From the NCBI RefSeq assembly GCF_937873765.1, contig NZ_CALMZC010000060.1, forward strand, positions 1 through 54,499: a stretch of DNA of 54,499 bases. Reading direction: 5' to 3'. This document shows, piece by piece, positions 41,707-49,997 of this stretch; the first letter of the stretch is position 1, and each line of letters starts with the position of its first letter. The DNA is from an uncultured Thiothrix sp. (lineage in GTDB: Bacteria; Pseudomonadota; Gammaproteobacteria; Thiotrichales; Thiotrichaceae). The notes below the pieces were generated by a model, which was not told the origin of the DNA, did no database searches, and saw only the letters and a list, made by a program, of their open reading frames with translations. The position numbers and the translations under genes were made by a program.

Positions 41707-42683
41707 TAACAGCTCATATAATCATGCGGATCATCTTGATAACCGCCATCAACGCCTTTGACTGCAACAGACACAGCATCATGCGCATGTAAGCTTTCTA
41801 GGTGATTGACGCGAATCCAGAAATCGCGCACTGAAATATCTTCTGACATCGCTAATTTCAAACGGCGAGCCGCATCTTCACAGAACATCAAATTAGCAGC
41901 ATTCAAACGCGCAAACTCTTGCTCATCTTCACGCTTAACGGCCGCTTGTACTGGAGTTTGTAAGGCATTCTCAATGCGATCAATCAAACTAGTCAGTGGT
42001 AAATTACGAATTTTTTCCGCTAATTTTACTTTCACTTGCGCCATACTGCGTTGGCTGTGTGGGGTTGCACTAATACCTTGCGTCGTGCCCAACCAAGCAT
42101 AGACGGTACTTGCATTGACTAAGCCTTCACCAAATTGATCGCGGAAACCTTCTTGGATTAATTGACGAGCTAAAGCAGCAGAACAAGGGCAAGTGGAGGA
42201 GTAAGGTACTTCTACTTGCACTTCCAGATCAAATTGCTGGCCGCGCAAAGTCGCAGCAACACGTACTGGATAATTTTTCCAGCCCCTATTGTCGCTGACT
42301 AGGGAACTGCGCTTTTCAAAATAATTGAAGCGACATTCCAAATAAGCCGAGTTGCTTAAGCTACCGTGTGACTCAATAAACTGGGTGACCGTTTTGCGTA
42401 ATATTTCTGGGGTCAGTTCATGCATACTCAGCAGATTATCTAGGGCTAAGTACAGACGCGACATATGAATGCCTTTACTATTGGGATCGATTAAATTCAC
42501 ATAAGCTTGTACCCGTGCAAGCGTTTGAATCTTTTCGCCGGTCGAGTTCAGTACCAAAACTGGAATCTCAATGGCACTCATGCCAACCCAGTTTAGACTG
42601 CCTTTTGGCCCTGCATGGGGTTGACTTGCAATATCTGGTAAGACGCTGCAAGACAAGTCAGTGCAGGCATTAGTTGCACTCAT
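41706..42683 (-). CDS. folE2: GTP cyclohydrolase IB (FolE2)
   Basis: FolE2 converts GTP to dihydroneopterin triphosphate for folate, using metals other than zinc. The ATG at 42683 is chosen (AAGGAGC 7 bases upstream), giving 325 residues; a longer frame from 42758 lacks an SD. Visible signatures: VGMSAIEIPVLV, SRLYLALDNLL, ECRFNYFEKRSSLVSDNRGWKNYPV, VPYSSTCPCSAAL with the catalytic cysteine, and the C-terminal HLESLHAHDAVSV. In many bacteria folE2 is induced when zinc is scarce (Zur). A 15-bp palindrome lies just upstream. Confidence 0.95.
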   Translation of the reverse strand: MSATNACTDLSCSVLPDIASQPHAGPKGSLNWVGMSAIEIPVLVLNSTGEKIQTLARVQAYVNLIDPNSKGIHMSRLYLALDNLLSMHELTPEILRKTVTQFIESHGSLSNSAYLECRFNYFEKRSSLVSDNRGWKNYPVRVAATLRGQQFDLEVQVEVPYSSTCPCSAALARQLIQEGFRDQFGEGLVNASTVYAWLGTTQGISATPHSQRSMAQVKVKLAEKIRNLPLTSLIDRIENALQTPVQAAVKREDEQEFARLNAANLMFCEDAARRLKLAMSEDISVRDFWIRVNHLESLHAHDAVSVAVKGVDGGYQDDPHDYMSC

Positions 42684-42694
42684 GGACAAGCTCC

Positions 42695-42709
42695 TTAACT
42701 TAAAGTTAA
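42695..42709. promoter_or_regulatory. 15-bp palindrome before folE2
   Basis: TTAACTTAAAGTTAA is a perfect inverted repeat about a central base, 11 bases from the folE2 ATG and touching its SD (AAGGAGC). It is a good operator candidate. It does not match the Zur consensus well. Confidence 0.4.
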
Positions 42710-42812
42710 TTTCTGTTTGGTGGGGTCTAAGGTAACAAAACTCAAGGAGCTGTAGCAATTCACCTACTATAAGGTGGCAGTATAGCGAGTAGCAGCAAAA
42801 ACCCTAGCAAAA

Positions 42813-43301
42813 TCAAACCATTTTACGTGGTACATAAAAGTAACCAAGAATCCCGTGATAGATCGGCCAGACTAATAAACTACTCAACAGCGGCATCCAA
42901 TACAGCAAACCAGGGCCAATATTGCCCGTCACTCCACGAATCCATAGATTAATCAGCATAAAGATACCGACTACAATGAAGATCAAAGCAAACTGCTGTA
43001 AAAACGCCTCTGCCGACATGCGTAAGCTGAGACGCACGGCAAAATAAGTGACGAGTACATAACCTAAGGCATGCTGCCCAAGCAGAGAATAAGAAATCGT
43101 ATCTGCCAATAAACCTATAAAGAAAGCCACGAATAGATTCACATGCTGGCGCATACACAAAGCCCAATGAATGAGACTTAGCACTACAAAATCTGGCCGC
43201 CAATAGGACCATTCTGGAGGTAAAGGTATATTATTTAAGCCTAAGCCAATTAGTAAAGTTAACCAAATAGCTCCCGGAAAGCGTGGTAGATTCTCAATCA
43301 T
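42813..43301 (-). CDS. mreD: Rod-shape protein MreD
   Basis: The 162-residue integral membrane protein has five to six helices and the typical sequence LGLNNIPLPPEWSYWRPDFVVLSLIHWALCM near 20-50, then FFIGLLADTISYSLLGQHALGYVLVTYFAVRLSLRM. It works with MreB, MreC, RodA and PBP2 in lateral wall synthesis. Its ATG overlaps mreC by four bases. No rodA or mrdA follows; a 54-base gap and folE2 come next. Confidence 0.92.
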   Translation of the reverse strand: MIENLPRFPGAIWLTLLIGLGLNNIPLPPEWSYWRPDFVVLSLIHWALCMRQHVNLFVAFFIGLLADTISYSLLGQHALGYVLVTYFAVRLSLRMSAEAFLQQFALIFIVVGIFMLINLWIRGVTGNIGPGLLYWMPLLSSLLVWPIYHGILGYFYVPRKMV

Positions 43302-44284
43302 TGTGGACGCTCCACGGTCTTATTCGTTGTAGTGGCTTTACTTGCTGGTTTCTCGTCTTTTTTAGTTTTCTCGTCTTTCTTGGTTTTAGTATCTGCTGGT
43401 TTAGGAGAACTAGCCGGTGGTGCTGCTGACAACATTTCAGCGGGTGAAGGGCTAATCCGCCATAATAATAGGACTTCACGGGTATTATCAAAATTAATCA
43501 AGGGCTTAGCACTGATATTCGCAAAAGGATCACCGGGAATATATTGCACACCATTCGGAATGACTTTAGCCACTGGAAAATCTGGCGGAAACAACATATC
43601 TAACCCAGAACTGACAAATACATCGCCATCTTGGACATTGCTGCCTGCCACAATGCTTTTCAACTCCAAAATATCAGCCTTACCTGTACCACTCGCCAGC
43701 GCCCGCATGCCAGTACGCAAATTACGCACCGGAATAGCATGTTGGCGATCCGTTAGCTCCATGACTTTAGAACTGAAAGGAGTTACTTCTACCACTTGCC
43801 CATAGATATTGCCACCTTCTGCTAATACAACTTGCTTTTCATGCACGCCATCACGCGAACCTTTATTTAAAGTTACTACTTGGCGACCGCGCTCATCCGA
43901 AGCCGCAATCACTTCAGCCATCGTGAAGGTATAGCCAACACGCTTATCAACTTTGAGTAGATCACGTAGACGTGCATTTTGCTGTTCTAAGACCTGCATA
44001 TCGCGGTATTGAACGGAATACAGCCGCAATTGCTCTTTTAAAGCCGCATTTTCACTCGCCAAATGCAACTGATTGGCGAAGAAACCTGTCACCTTGGTGT
44101 AAAGATCAAAAGGCGCATCCACAATACGCTGTAGAGGATAAGCCACAATCGAGAAACCTGTGCGTATAGGTTTGGTGGCAGTTGGATTACGATAATCCAC
44201 CGCCATCAAAGACAAAGCAGCAATCAGTAGAAGCACAAACTGAAAGGATAAGCCCGGTGTTGCGTGATAATCAGTATCGTTAAT
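43298..44284 (-). CDS. mreC: Rod-shape protein MreC, probably with an AUU start
   Basis: MreC is a bitopic periplasmic scaffold linking MreB to wall synthases. The frame contains HATPGLSFQFVLLLIAALSLMAVDYRNP, the family N-terminus and single membrane helix, a coiled coil (ASENAALKEQLRLYSVQYRDMQVLEQQNARL) and the beta domains. The only ATG/GTG/TTG near the start is GTG 44236, inside the helix and without an SD. ATT at 44284, ten bases after AGGGAGC and just downstream of an in-frame TAG, restores the N-terminus (328 residues). The tail is Lys/Asp/Thr-rich low complexity. If AUU is wrong, use 44236. Confidence 0.85.
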   Translation of the reverse strand: MNDTDYHATPGLSFQFVLLLIAALSLMAVDYRNPTATKPIRTGFSIVAYPLQRIVDAPFDLYTKVTGFFANQLHLASENAALKEQLRLYSVQYRDMQVLEQQNARLRDLLKVDKRVGYTFTMAEVIAASDERGRQVVTLNKGSRDGVHEKQVVLAEGGNIYGQVVEVTPFSSKVMELTDRQHAIPVRNLRTGMRALASGTGKADILELKSIVAGSNVQDGDVFVSSGLDMLFPPDFPVAKVIPNGVQYIPGDPFANISAKPLINFDNTREVLLLWRISPSPAEMLSAAPPASSPKPADTKTKKDEKTKKDEKPASKATTTNKTVERPQ

Positions 44285-44367
44285 GGCAGTCTATGCTCCC
44301 TGTTATCTACCCTGAAAGTGACTGCTAGGGGTGATTATTTATATTATTGAGCAAACTTTAGCAGCGC

Positions 44368-45435
<1,068 letters not shown>

Positions 45436-45557
45436 CTAAAAATTATGAGAGGGGAACCGTGAAGTTGTCCTTAATGGTTCTAGTTATCCATGCCTCAAAT
45501 CGGGTCAGCCCAAATTTCCTGCGCAAATGTAGCAACCAGAAGGGTTTTGGGCAAGTC

Positions 45558-45574
45558 AACTTATATGATAAGTT
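45558..45574. promoter_or_regulatory. Inverted repeat between mreB and hslO
   Basis: AACTTAT (45558-45564) and ATAAGTT (45568-45574) flank ATG as a perfect 17-bp interrupted palindrome in the divergent region. It could be an operator for either gene. Nothing else was recognised in the 247-base gap. Confidence 0.35.
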
Positions 45575-45661
45575 CACCAACCTAATTCCCCATATAGGCA
45601 TTGCGTGGGAATTTTATCATACACTGACACGAAAGGTAGTAGCTACAAGGCTGATTCTTGC

Positions 45662-46558
45662 ATGATAAGAGATATTTTACGGCGTTTTATCCTCGAAAAA
45701 GCGAATATTCGCGGTGAATGGGTACAGTTAGAGCAAAGTTGGCACCAGCTTTTAGAACGGGCTGATTATCCACCTGTAGTGCGCAAAGTTTTGGGCGAAG
45801 CTTTAAGTGCGGCAGTGTTATTGTCCGCAACTGTTAAGCATACCGGCTCTTTAATTCTGCAAATTCGTGGGGATGGACCGGTGCATTTATTGGTCGTCCA
45901 TGCCACACCACGAGGGGAAGTGCGCGGTTTAGCGCAATGGACAAAAGTCCCTGCGGAAGGCAGTGATTTAGCCAAAATTTTTGGTACTGGGCATATTGCT
46001 ATCACCTTAGAAGCAGCGAGTAACCATGAACGTTATCAGGGGATAATTGCGTTAGAAGGAAATAACCTCACCCAAGCTTTAGAGCAATATTTTGCGCGTT
46101 CTGAGCAATTGCCTACTCGTTTATGGTTGACTTCCGACCACAATAGCTGTGCGGGTTTACTCTTACAGCGTTTACCCATGGATAAATATTCCAGTCCTGA
46201 AGCCTTGGATGCTCAAGCAGAAGATTGGAATCGAGTATCACTACTTCTAGATACACTAACAGTCGAAGAATTACGTGATTTATCAGCGGAGGAAGTGCTC
46301 TATCGTTTATTCCACGAAGAAACACCACGTTTGTTTGATCCAAAATCCATTAAATTCAACTGTAATTGCAATCGGCAAAAAATTGAGACTCTGCTGCGCT
46401 CTTTAGGGCAAGAGGAAGTACAAGCAATCCTCGCTGAGCAAGGCAATATCAGCGTCACTTGCGAATTTTGTAATGCTAATTATGCAGTTGATGCTGTAGA
46501 TGCAACACGCTTATTCACAGAAAACGTCGTGGATCTAACCAATACCACTGTCCACTAA
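45662..46558 (+). CDS. hslO: Redox-regulated chaperone Hsp33
   Basis: Hsp33 is a holdase activated by oxidation. The ATG at 45662 gives 298 residues starting IRDILRRFILEKANIRGEWVQLEQSW, the normal family start; a GTG at 45605 would add 19 unrelated residues. The zinc redox switch is intact: NCNCNRQKIETLL near 235-247 and VTCEFCNANY near 268-277, matching CxC-X27-32-CxxC. The N-terminal half has the chaperone core (SAAVLLSATVKHTGSLILQIRGDGPV). AAGG is the only SD, somewhat distant. Confidence 0.95.
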   Translation: MIRDILRRFILEKANIRGEWVQLEQSWHQLLERADYPPVVRKVLGEALSAAVLLSATVKHTGSLILQIRGDGPVHLLVVHATPRGEVRGLAQWTKVPAEGSDLAKIFGTGHIAITLEAASNHERYQGIIALEGNNLTQALEQYFARSEQLPTRLWLTSDHNSCAGLLLQRLPMDKYSSPEALDAQAEDWNRVSLLLDTLTVEELRDLSAEEVLYRLFHEETPRLFDPKSIKFNCNCNRQKIETLLRSLGQEEVQAILAEQGNISVTCEFCNANYAVDAVDATRLFTENVVDLTNTTVH

Positions 46559-46575
46559 CTCAACTAGCCACCACT

Positions 46576-47160
46576 ATGCGCATATTAATTGTTTACGCTC
46601 ACCCAAATCCTGCAAGCTTCAATCACGCCATGCTGGAGTATTGCCAACACGGCTTAGCATCGGCAGGACATGAGGTACGTGTCAAAGATTTATATACAGA
46701 AGAATTTGACCCTGTACTGCGTGCCACAGAATTAGCTAGCCTACAAACCGGTGTCATCCCTGAGAAAATTGCGCGGGAACAAGAAGCTTTGCTGTGGGCA
46801 GAAGGCTTAATCTTTATCTATCCGTTGTGGTGGTATGGTCGCCCGGCTATTTTAAAAGGTTGGTTTGATCACGTGCTCACCAATGGAGTTGCTTTTGCTT
46901 ATTCTGCTGAAGGCCCGATTGGCTTATTGAAACACAAAAAAGCATTGGTACTGATTACTGCAGGCAGTGATAAAAGCTTTTTCCAAGCGAATGATTCAGA
47001 AACACTCATTCATCGCCCGATGACAGATGGTACTTTATCCTTCTGTGGTATTAAAAATATCCAATACGAAATCTTCTATAATGTGCCGACCTTACCTTTA
47101 GAGGAACGCGAAAAAATCCTGCAGCAAATTACTGCATTAGGGGAAAACTTTAATGCTTAA
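46576..47160 (+). CDS. NQO/MdaB-type flavodoxin-fold NAD(P)H oxidoreductase
   Basis: The 194-residue quinone-reductase-like flavoprotein: FMN/FAD-binding start ILIVYAHPNPASFNHAML, ALLWAEGLIFIYPLWWYGRPAILKGWFDHVLTNGVAF near 75-112, typical of YheR/KefF-like and NQO1-like enzymes. It probably reduces quinones with two electrons to avoid radicals. It follows Hsp33 by 17 bases and overlaps the hydrolase gene by 8, suggesting a three-gene operon with a redox-stress theme. Confidence 0.87.
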   Translation: MRILIVYAHPNPASFNHAMLEYCQHGLASAGHEVRVKDLYTEEFDPVLRATELASLQTGVIPEKIAREQEALLWAEGLIFIYPLWWYGRPAILKGWFDHVLTNGVAFAYSAEGPIGLLKHKKALVLITAGSDKSFFQANDSETLIHRPMTDGTLSFCGIKNIQYEIFYNVPTLPLEEREKILQQITALGENFNA

Positions 47161-47926
47161 TTACCGGATTTATGGTGATACGGATCATTTACAACGCCCA
47201 TTGCTAGTTTTACATGGTTTATTAGGCTCGTTGGATAATTGGCATACCTTTGCCAGTAAACAACAAACTGAGCGCAGTATTATCGCCCTAGATATGCGCA
47301 ATCATGGTGGCTCTCCACATGTTGAAGGCATGAATTATCGCCTGATGGTGCAAGATGTCTTGGAAGTTGCTGATCATTTGCAACTAGACCAATTTGATTT
47401 AATGGGTCATTCCATGGGCGGTAAAGCCTCGATTTGGCTAGCACTTGAGCATCCTGAGCGCTTAAATAAGCTCATCATCGTGGACATTGCCCCAGTTAAT
47501 TATCCACCACGTCATCAAGCGATTATTCAAGCCATGCTCACCATGCCTTTAGCTAGCTTTAAAAACCGGAAAGAAGCGGATCAGTGGTTAGCACCAACAA
47601 TTAAACAACCTTTTGAGCGTGCTTTTTTACTGAAGAATCTTAAGTGGGATGAAAACGGTAAATTTACTTGGCAATGCAATCTGAGCGAAATTGCCCGGCA
47701 TTATTTAAGTATTACAGCCTTCCATGAAACAGACTTGCGCTACCACGGCTCAACTTTATTTATTGGTGGTGGGCAATCGGATTATCTGGAAACTGAACGT
47801 TGGCAAGTAGCACAGACTTACTTCCCTAACGCACAGCTAGCGATGATTGAAGAAGCTGGACATTTACCACATGTACAAACCCCAGAGATTTTTACTAAGC
47901 ATGTTAATAGCATCTTGAATAGCTAG
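47153..47926 (+). CDS. YbfF-like alpha/beta hydrolase
   Basis: The 257-residue alpha/beta-hydrolase has LVLHGLLGSLDNWHTFA near 19-35 (oxyanion-hole HG), the nucleophile Ser in LMGHSMGGKAS near 95, ALDMRNHGGSP, and a late His in EEAGHLPHVQ. This pattern is typical of the esterase YbfF. Substrate unknown; short-chain esters or thioesters are plausible. Its start overlaps the preceding gene by 8 bases. Its 3' end overlaps the convergent DUF455 gene by four bases. Confidence 0.87.
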   Translation: MLNYRIYGDTDHLQRPLLVLHGLLGSLDNWHTFASKQQTERSIIALDMRNHGGSPHVEGMNYRLMVQDVLEVADHLQLDQFDLMGHSMGGKASIWLALEHPERLNKLIIVDIAPVNYPPRHQAIIQAMLTMPLASFKNRKEADQWLAPTIKQPFERAFLLKNLKWDENGKFTWQCNLSEIARHYLSITAFHETDLRYHGSTLFIGGGQSDYLETERWQVAQTYFPNAQLAMIEEAGHLPHVQTPEIFTKHVNSILNS

Positions 47927-48762
47927 ACACTAATTTCTGCCAACCAATTTTCTTCAAGCTGTTGCAATTGTTCTAATTCGTTGGCACTAAAGCCCGCTTG
48001 CAAGCGCCCTTCAGTATAGAAAGGGCCACGAACAGGCGCTTGTAAAACCTCACGGAGTAGTTGCCGGAAAGTGCTTTCAGGCTCCAGCCCCCGCAACTCA
48101 CAACAATAGCGATACCACTGCGACCCCATGCGTACATGGCCGACTTCATCACGCAAAATAACCGCTAAGACCGCTGCCGTCGCAGTATCCCCGACTTCTT
48201 GTAAGCGCTCCATCATCGGTGGAGTTACATCCAAACCTCTCGCCTCTAATACTCTGGGTACTAAAGCCATCCGCACCAGCACATCATGATCGGTTTTTAA
48301 GGCATGCTCCCACAAGCCATTATGGGCAGGTAAATCACCATAATCTACACCCAATTCACGTAAACGAGTCCGTACTAAAGTAAAATGATATGCCTCTTCA
48401 GCAGCAACTTGCAGCCAATCACTGTAGTAAGCATCAGGCATCTCTCGAAACCGATACACCGCATCCAGCGCCAAATTAATCGCATTGAACTCAATATGCG
48501 CCACTGCATGTAGCAGTGCGATCCGTCCTTCTAAATGATGCAATTTACGCTGTTTCATTTGCTTGGGTAAAACCAGCTCAGGCTTAGCAGGGCGCCCTGG
48601 CACTGATATTTTTTGCGCAGTATCAGGATGGGTCGGACGAATTAACTCACCCGTTAACCAAGCTTGCTGGAGCTGGGGGGCTAGGCTAATTTTCTCGTCA
48701 GGGTCAGTACTTAATAAACAGCTTAAAGCCGCCGTGTACAAATTCTTGTCTAAGTTAGGCAT
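47923..48762 (-). CDS. DUF455 ferritin-like protein
   Basis: The 279-residue helical protein of the DUF455 family has ferritin-like metal motifs: HAVAHIEFNAINLALDAVYRF near 85-105 (E and H ligands), AAEEAYHFTLVRTRLRELGVDYGDLPAHNGLWE near 120-152, and ILRDEVGHVRMGSQWYRY near 203-220. These carry the E..H pairs of a di-iron four-helix bundle, suggesting an oxygenase or oxidase of unknown substrate. It overlaps the glycerate kinase gene by 13 bases, so both are co-transcribed. Confidence 0.85.
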   Translation of the reverse strand: MPNLDKNLYTAALSCLLSTDPDEKISLAPQLQQAWLTGELIRPTHPDTAQKISVPGRPAKPELVLPKQMKQRKLHHLEGRIALLHAVAHIEFNAINLALDAVYRFREMPDAYYSDWLQVAAEEAYHFTLVRTRLRELGVDYGDLPAHNGLWEHALKTDHDVLVRMALVPRVLEARGLDVTPPMMERLQEVGDTATAAVLAVILRDEVGHVRMGSQWYRYCCELRGLEPESTFRQLLREVLQAPVRGPFYTEGRLQAGFSANELEQLQQLEENWLAEISV

Positions 48763-49904
48763 GAAGTTTTTAAAGCAATTACCAGATCCATCACATTAGT
48801 ACCAGTCGGTCCTGTATGAAGCAGATCACCGCTAGCGGCCAGAAATGTACCTGCATCAGCACGTCTTAAGCAATCGACTGGATCAAGATTTTCTAAACGA
48901 CCGCGTGCTAAAGTCTGTCCATTCACCAAAGCCCCCGCATCTTCAGTCATACCATCTGTACCATCAGTGGCTGTACAGAGCAACGTAATTGCCGGGTTAT
49001 TTTCTAAGGCGATAGCGGCTGCTAAGGCAAAGTGCTGATTACGCCCACCCTGCCCCGGATTCTCTGGTAATTTAACCGTCGTTTCCCCACCCCAAATATA
49101 GATGCCATCTGGTTGATCTCTTAAAAAACCAACACAGTTTCTCGCTTCCTCTTCCGCGTCACCCTCTAAAAACTCAGGGATGATTTTTATCTCAGACACT
49201 AAACTTATGGGCTGAGCCGTTTGAATAGCGCTTAACATGTGTTGATTGCTGGCGACAATTTGCCAAGCAAACTCACGCTGTGGAGGTGCTGGAAATAAAA
49301 GTCCAGAACCGATGAGTGCAGGATCATCCATTTGTACATCAGAAATCAATAAACAAGCCACCGGACGCTCACTGATAAATTGCCAAAGTTTGCCGCCCTT
49401 AATTTTAGATAGCTGCTTACGCATTTGGTTAATTTCAGCAATGGAAGCGCCATCCGCGAGCTTAGCTTGAGTAGACTCTTGCAATTTCTCTAAAGTCCAA
49501 CCCTCTTCCAAAACCTCACATAAACTCGAAGCCCCACCTGAAATCAGAAATAACAACGGCTCCTTAGCAGGCAGATTTTCTAAGTAATGCAGCAAGGTTT
49601 GCCCTGCTAAGAGTGAAGACTCTGCAGGCACTGGATGTGCAGCTTCTAAGCAAGTCAGTTGACGATTAGCTAATAATTCTGGAGAAAAATGCCCATATTT
49701 ACTAATGAGCAAAGCACTTTTAATATCTTTGTCCAAATAGCGTTCTACACCTTGATACATGGCTTCCGCCGCTTTACCAATCGCAACAACATGGCAAGCC
49801 TCTTGCGTGCCCTGTTCCATCAGTGCGTTATAAACTGCATGATCGCCTTTCACAGCATTGAGGCCGAGGTTATAAAGCTCTAATAATTGCTGAGCAGCTT
49901 GCAT
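48750..49904 (-). CDS. Glycerate 2-kinase (GckA/TtuD, MOFRL family)
   Basis: The protein phosphorylates glycerate with ATP. From the ATG at 49904 (TTGGAG upstream) it has 384 residues; the longer GTG start at 49958 lies inside a terminator hairpin and is rejected. DUF4147 N-domain: HVVAIGKAAEAMYQGVERYL, LEAAHPVPAESSLLAGQTLLHYLE, LFLISGGASSLCEV, AEINQMRKQLSKIKGGKL. MOFRL C-domain: YIWGGETTVKLPENPGQGGRNQHFALAAAI, TDGTDGMTEDAGALV, and HTGPTGTNVMDLVI. It may feed glycolate or tartrate-derived glycerate into metabolism. Confidence 0.92.
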   Translation of the reverse strand: MQAAQQLLELYNLGLNAVKGDHAVYNALMEQGTQEACHVVAIGKAAEAMYQGVERYLDKDIKSALLISKYGHFSPELLANRQLTCLEAAHPVPAESSLLAGQTLLHYLENLPAKEPLLFLISGGASSLCEVLEEGWTLEKLQESTQAKLADGASIAEINQMRKQLSKIKGGKLWQFISERPVACLLISDVQMDDPALIGSGLLFPAPPQREFAWQIVASNQHMLSAIQTAQPISLVSEIKIIPEFLEGDAEEEARNCVGFLRDQPDGIYIWGGETTVKLPENPGQGGRNQHFALAAAIALENNPAITLLCTATDGTDGMTEDAGALVNGQTLARGRLENLDPVDCLRRADAGTFLAASGDLLHTGPTGTNVMDLVIALKTSCLT

Positions 49905-49950
49905 TAAAGTCTCCAAAGGTTCAGGCTTTATGTTAGTGGATTGAAAAGGA

Positions 49951-49973
49951 AAAGCCACCGCTGGGGTGGCTTT
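49951..49973. terminator. Terminator of the Ig-like lipoprotein gene
   Basis: AAAGCCACC (49951-49959) pairs with GGTGGCTTT (49965-49973) around a 5-nt loop; on the minus strand it is followed by TCCTTTTC. It ends 25 bases past the lipoprotein stop and 47 bases before the glycerate kinase start. Confidence 0.8.
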
Positions 49974-49997
49974 CTTAGGTATTAAAAACCTAGCTGG

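Noticed and set aside
49905..49958. GTG start 18 codons upstream for glycerate kinase
   Set aside because: The codons lie in the terminator hairpin of the preceding gene and there is no SD; ATG 49904 has GGAG.
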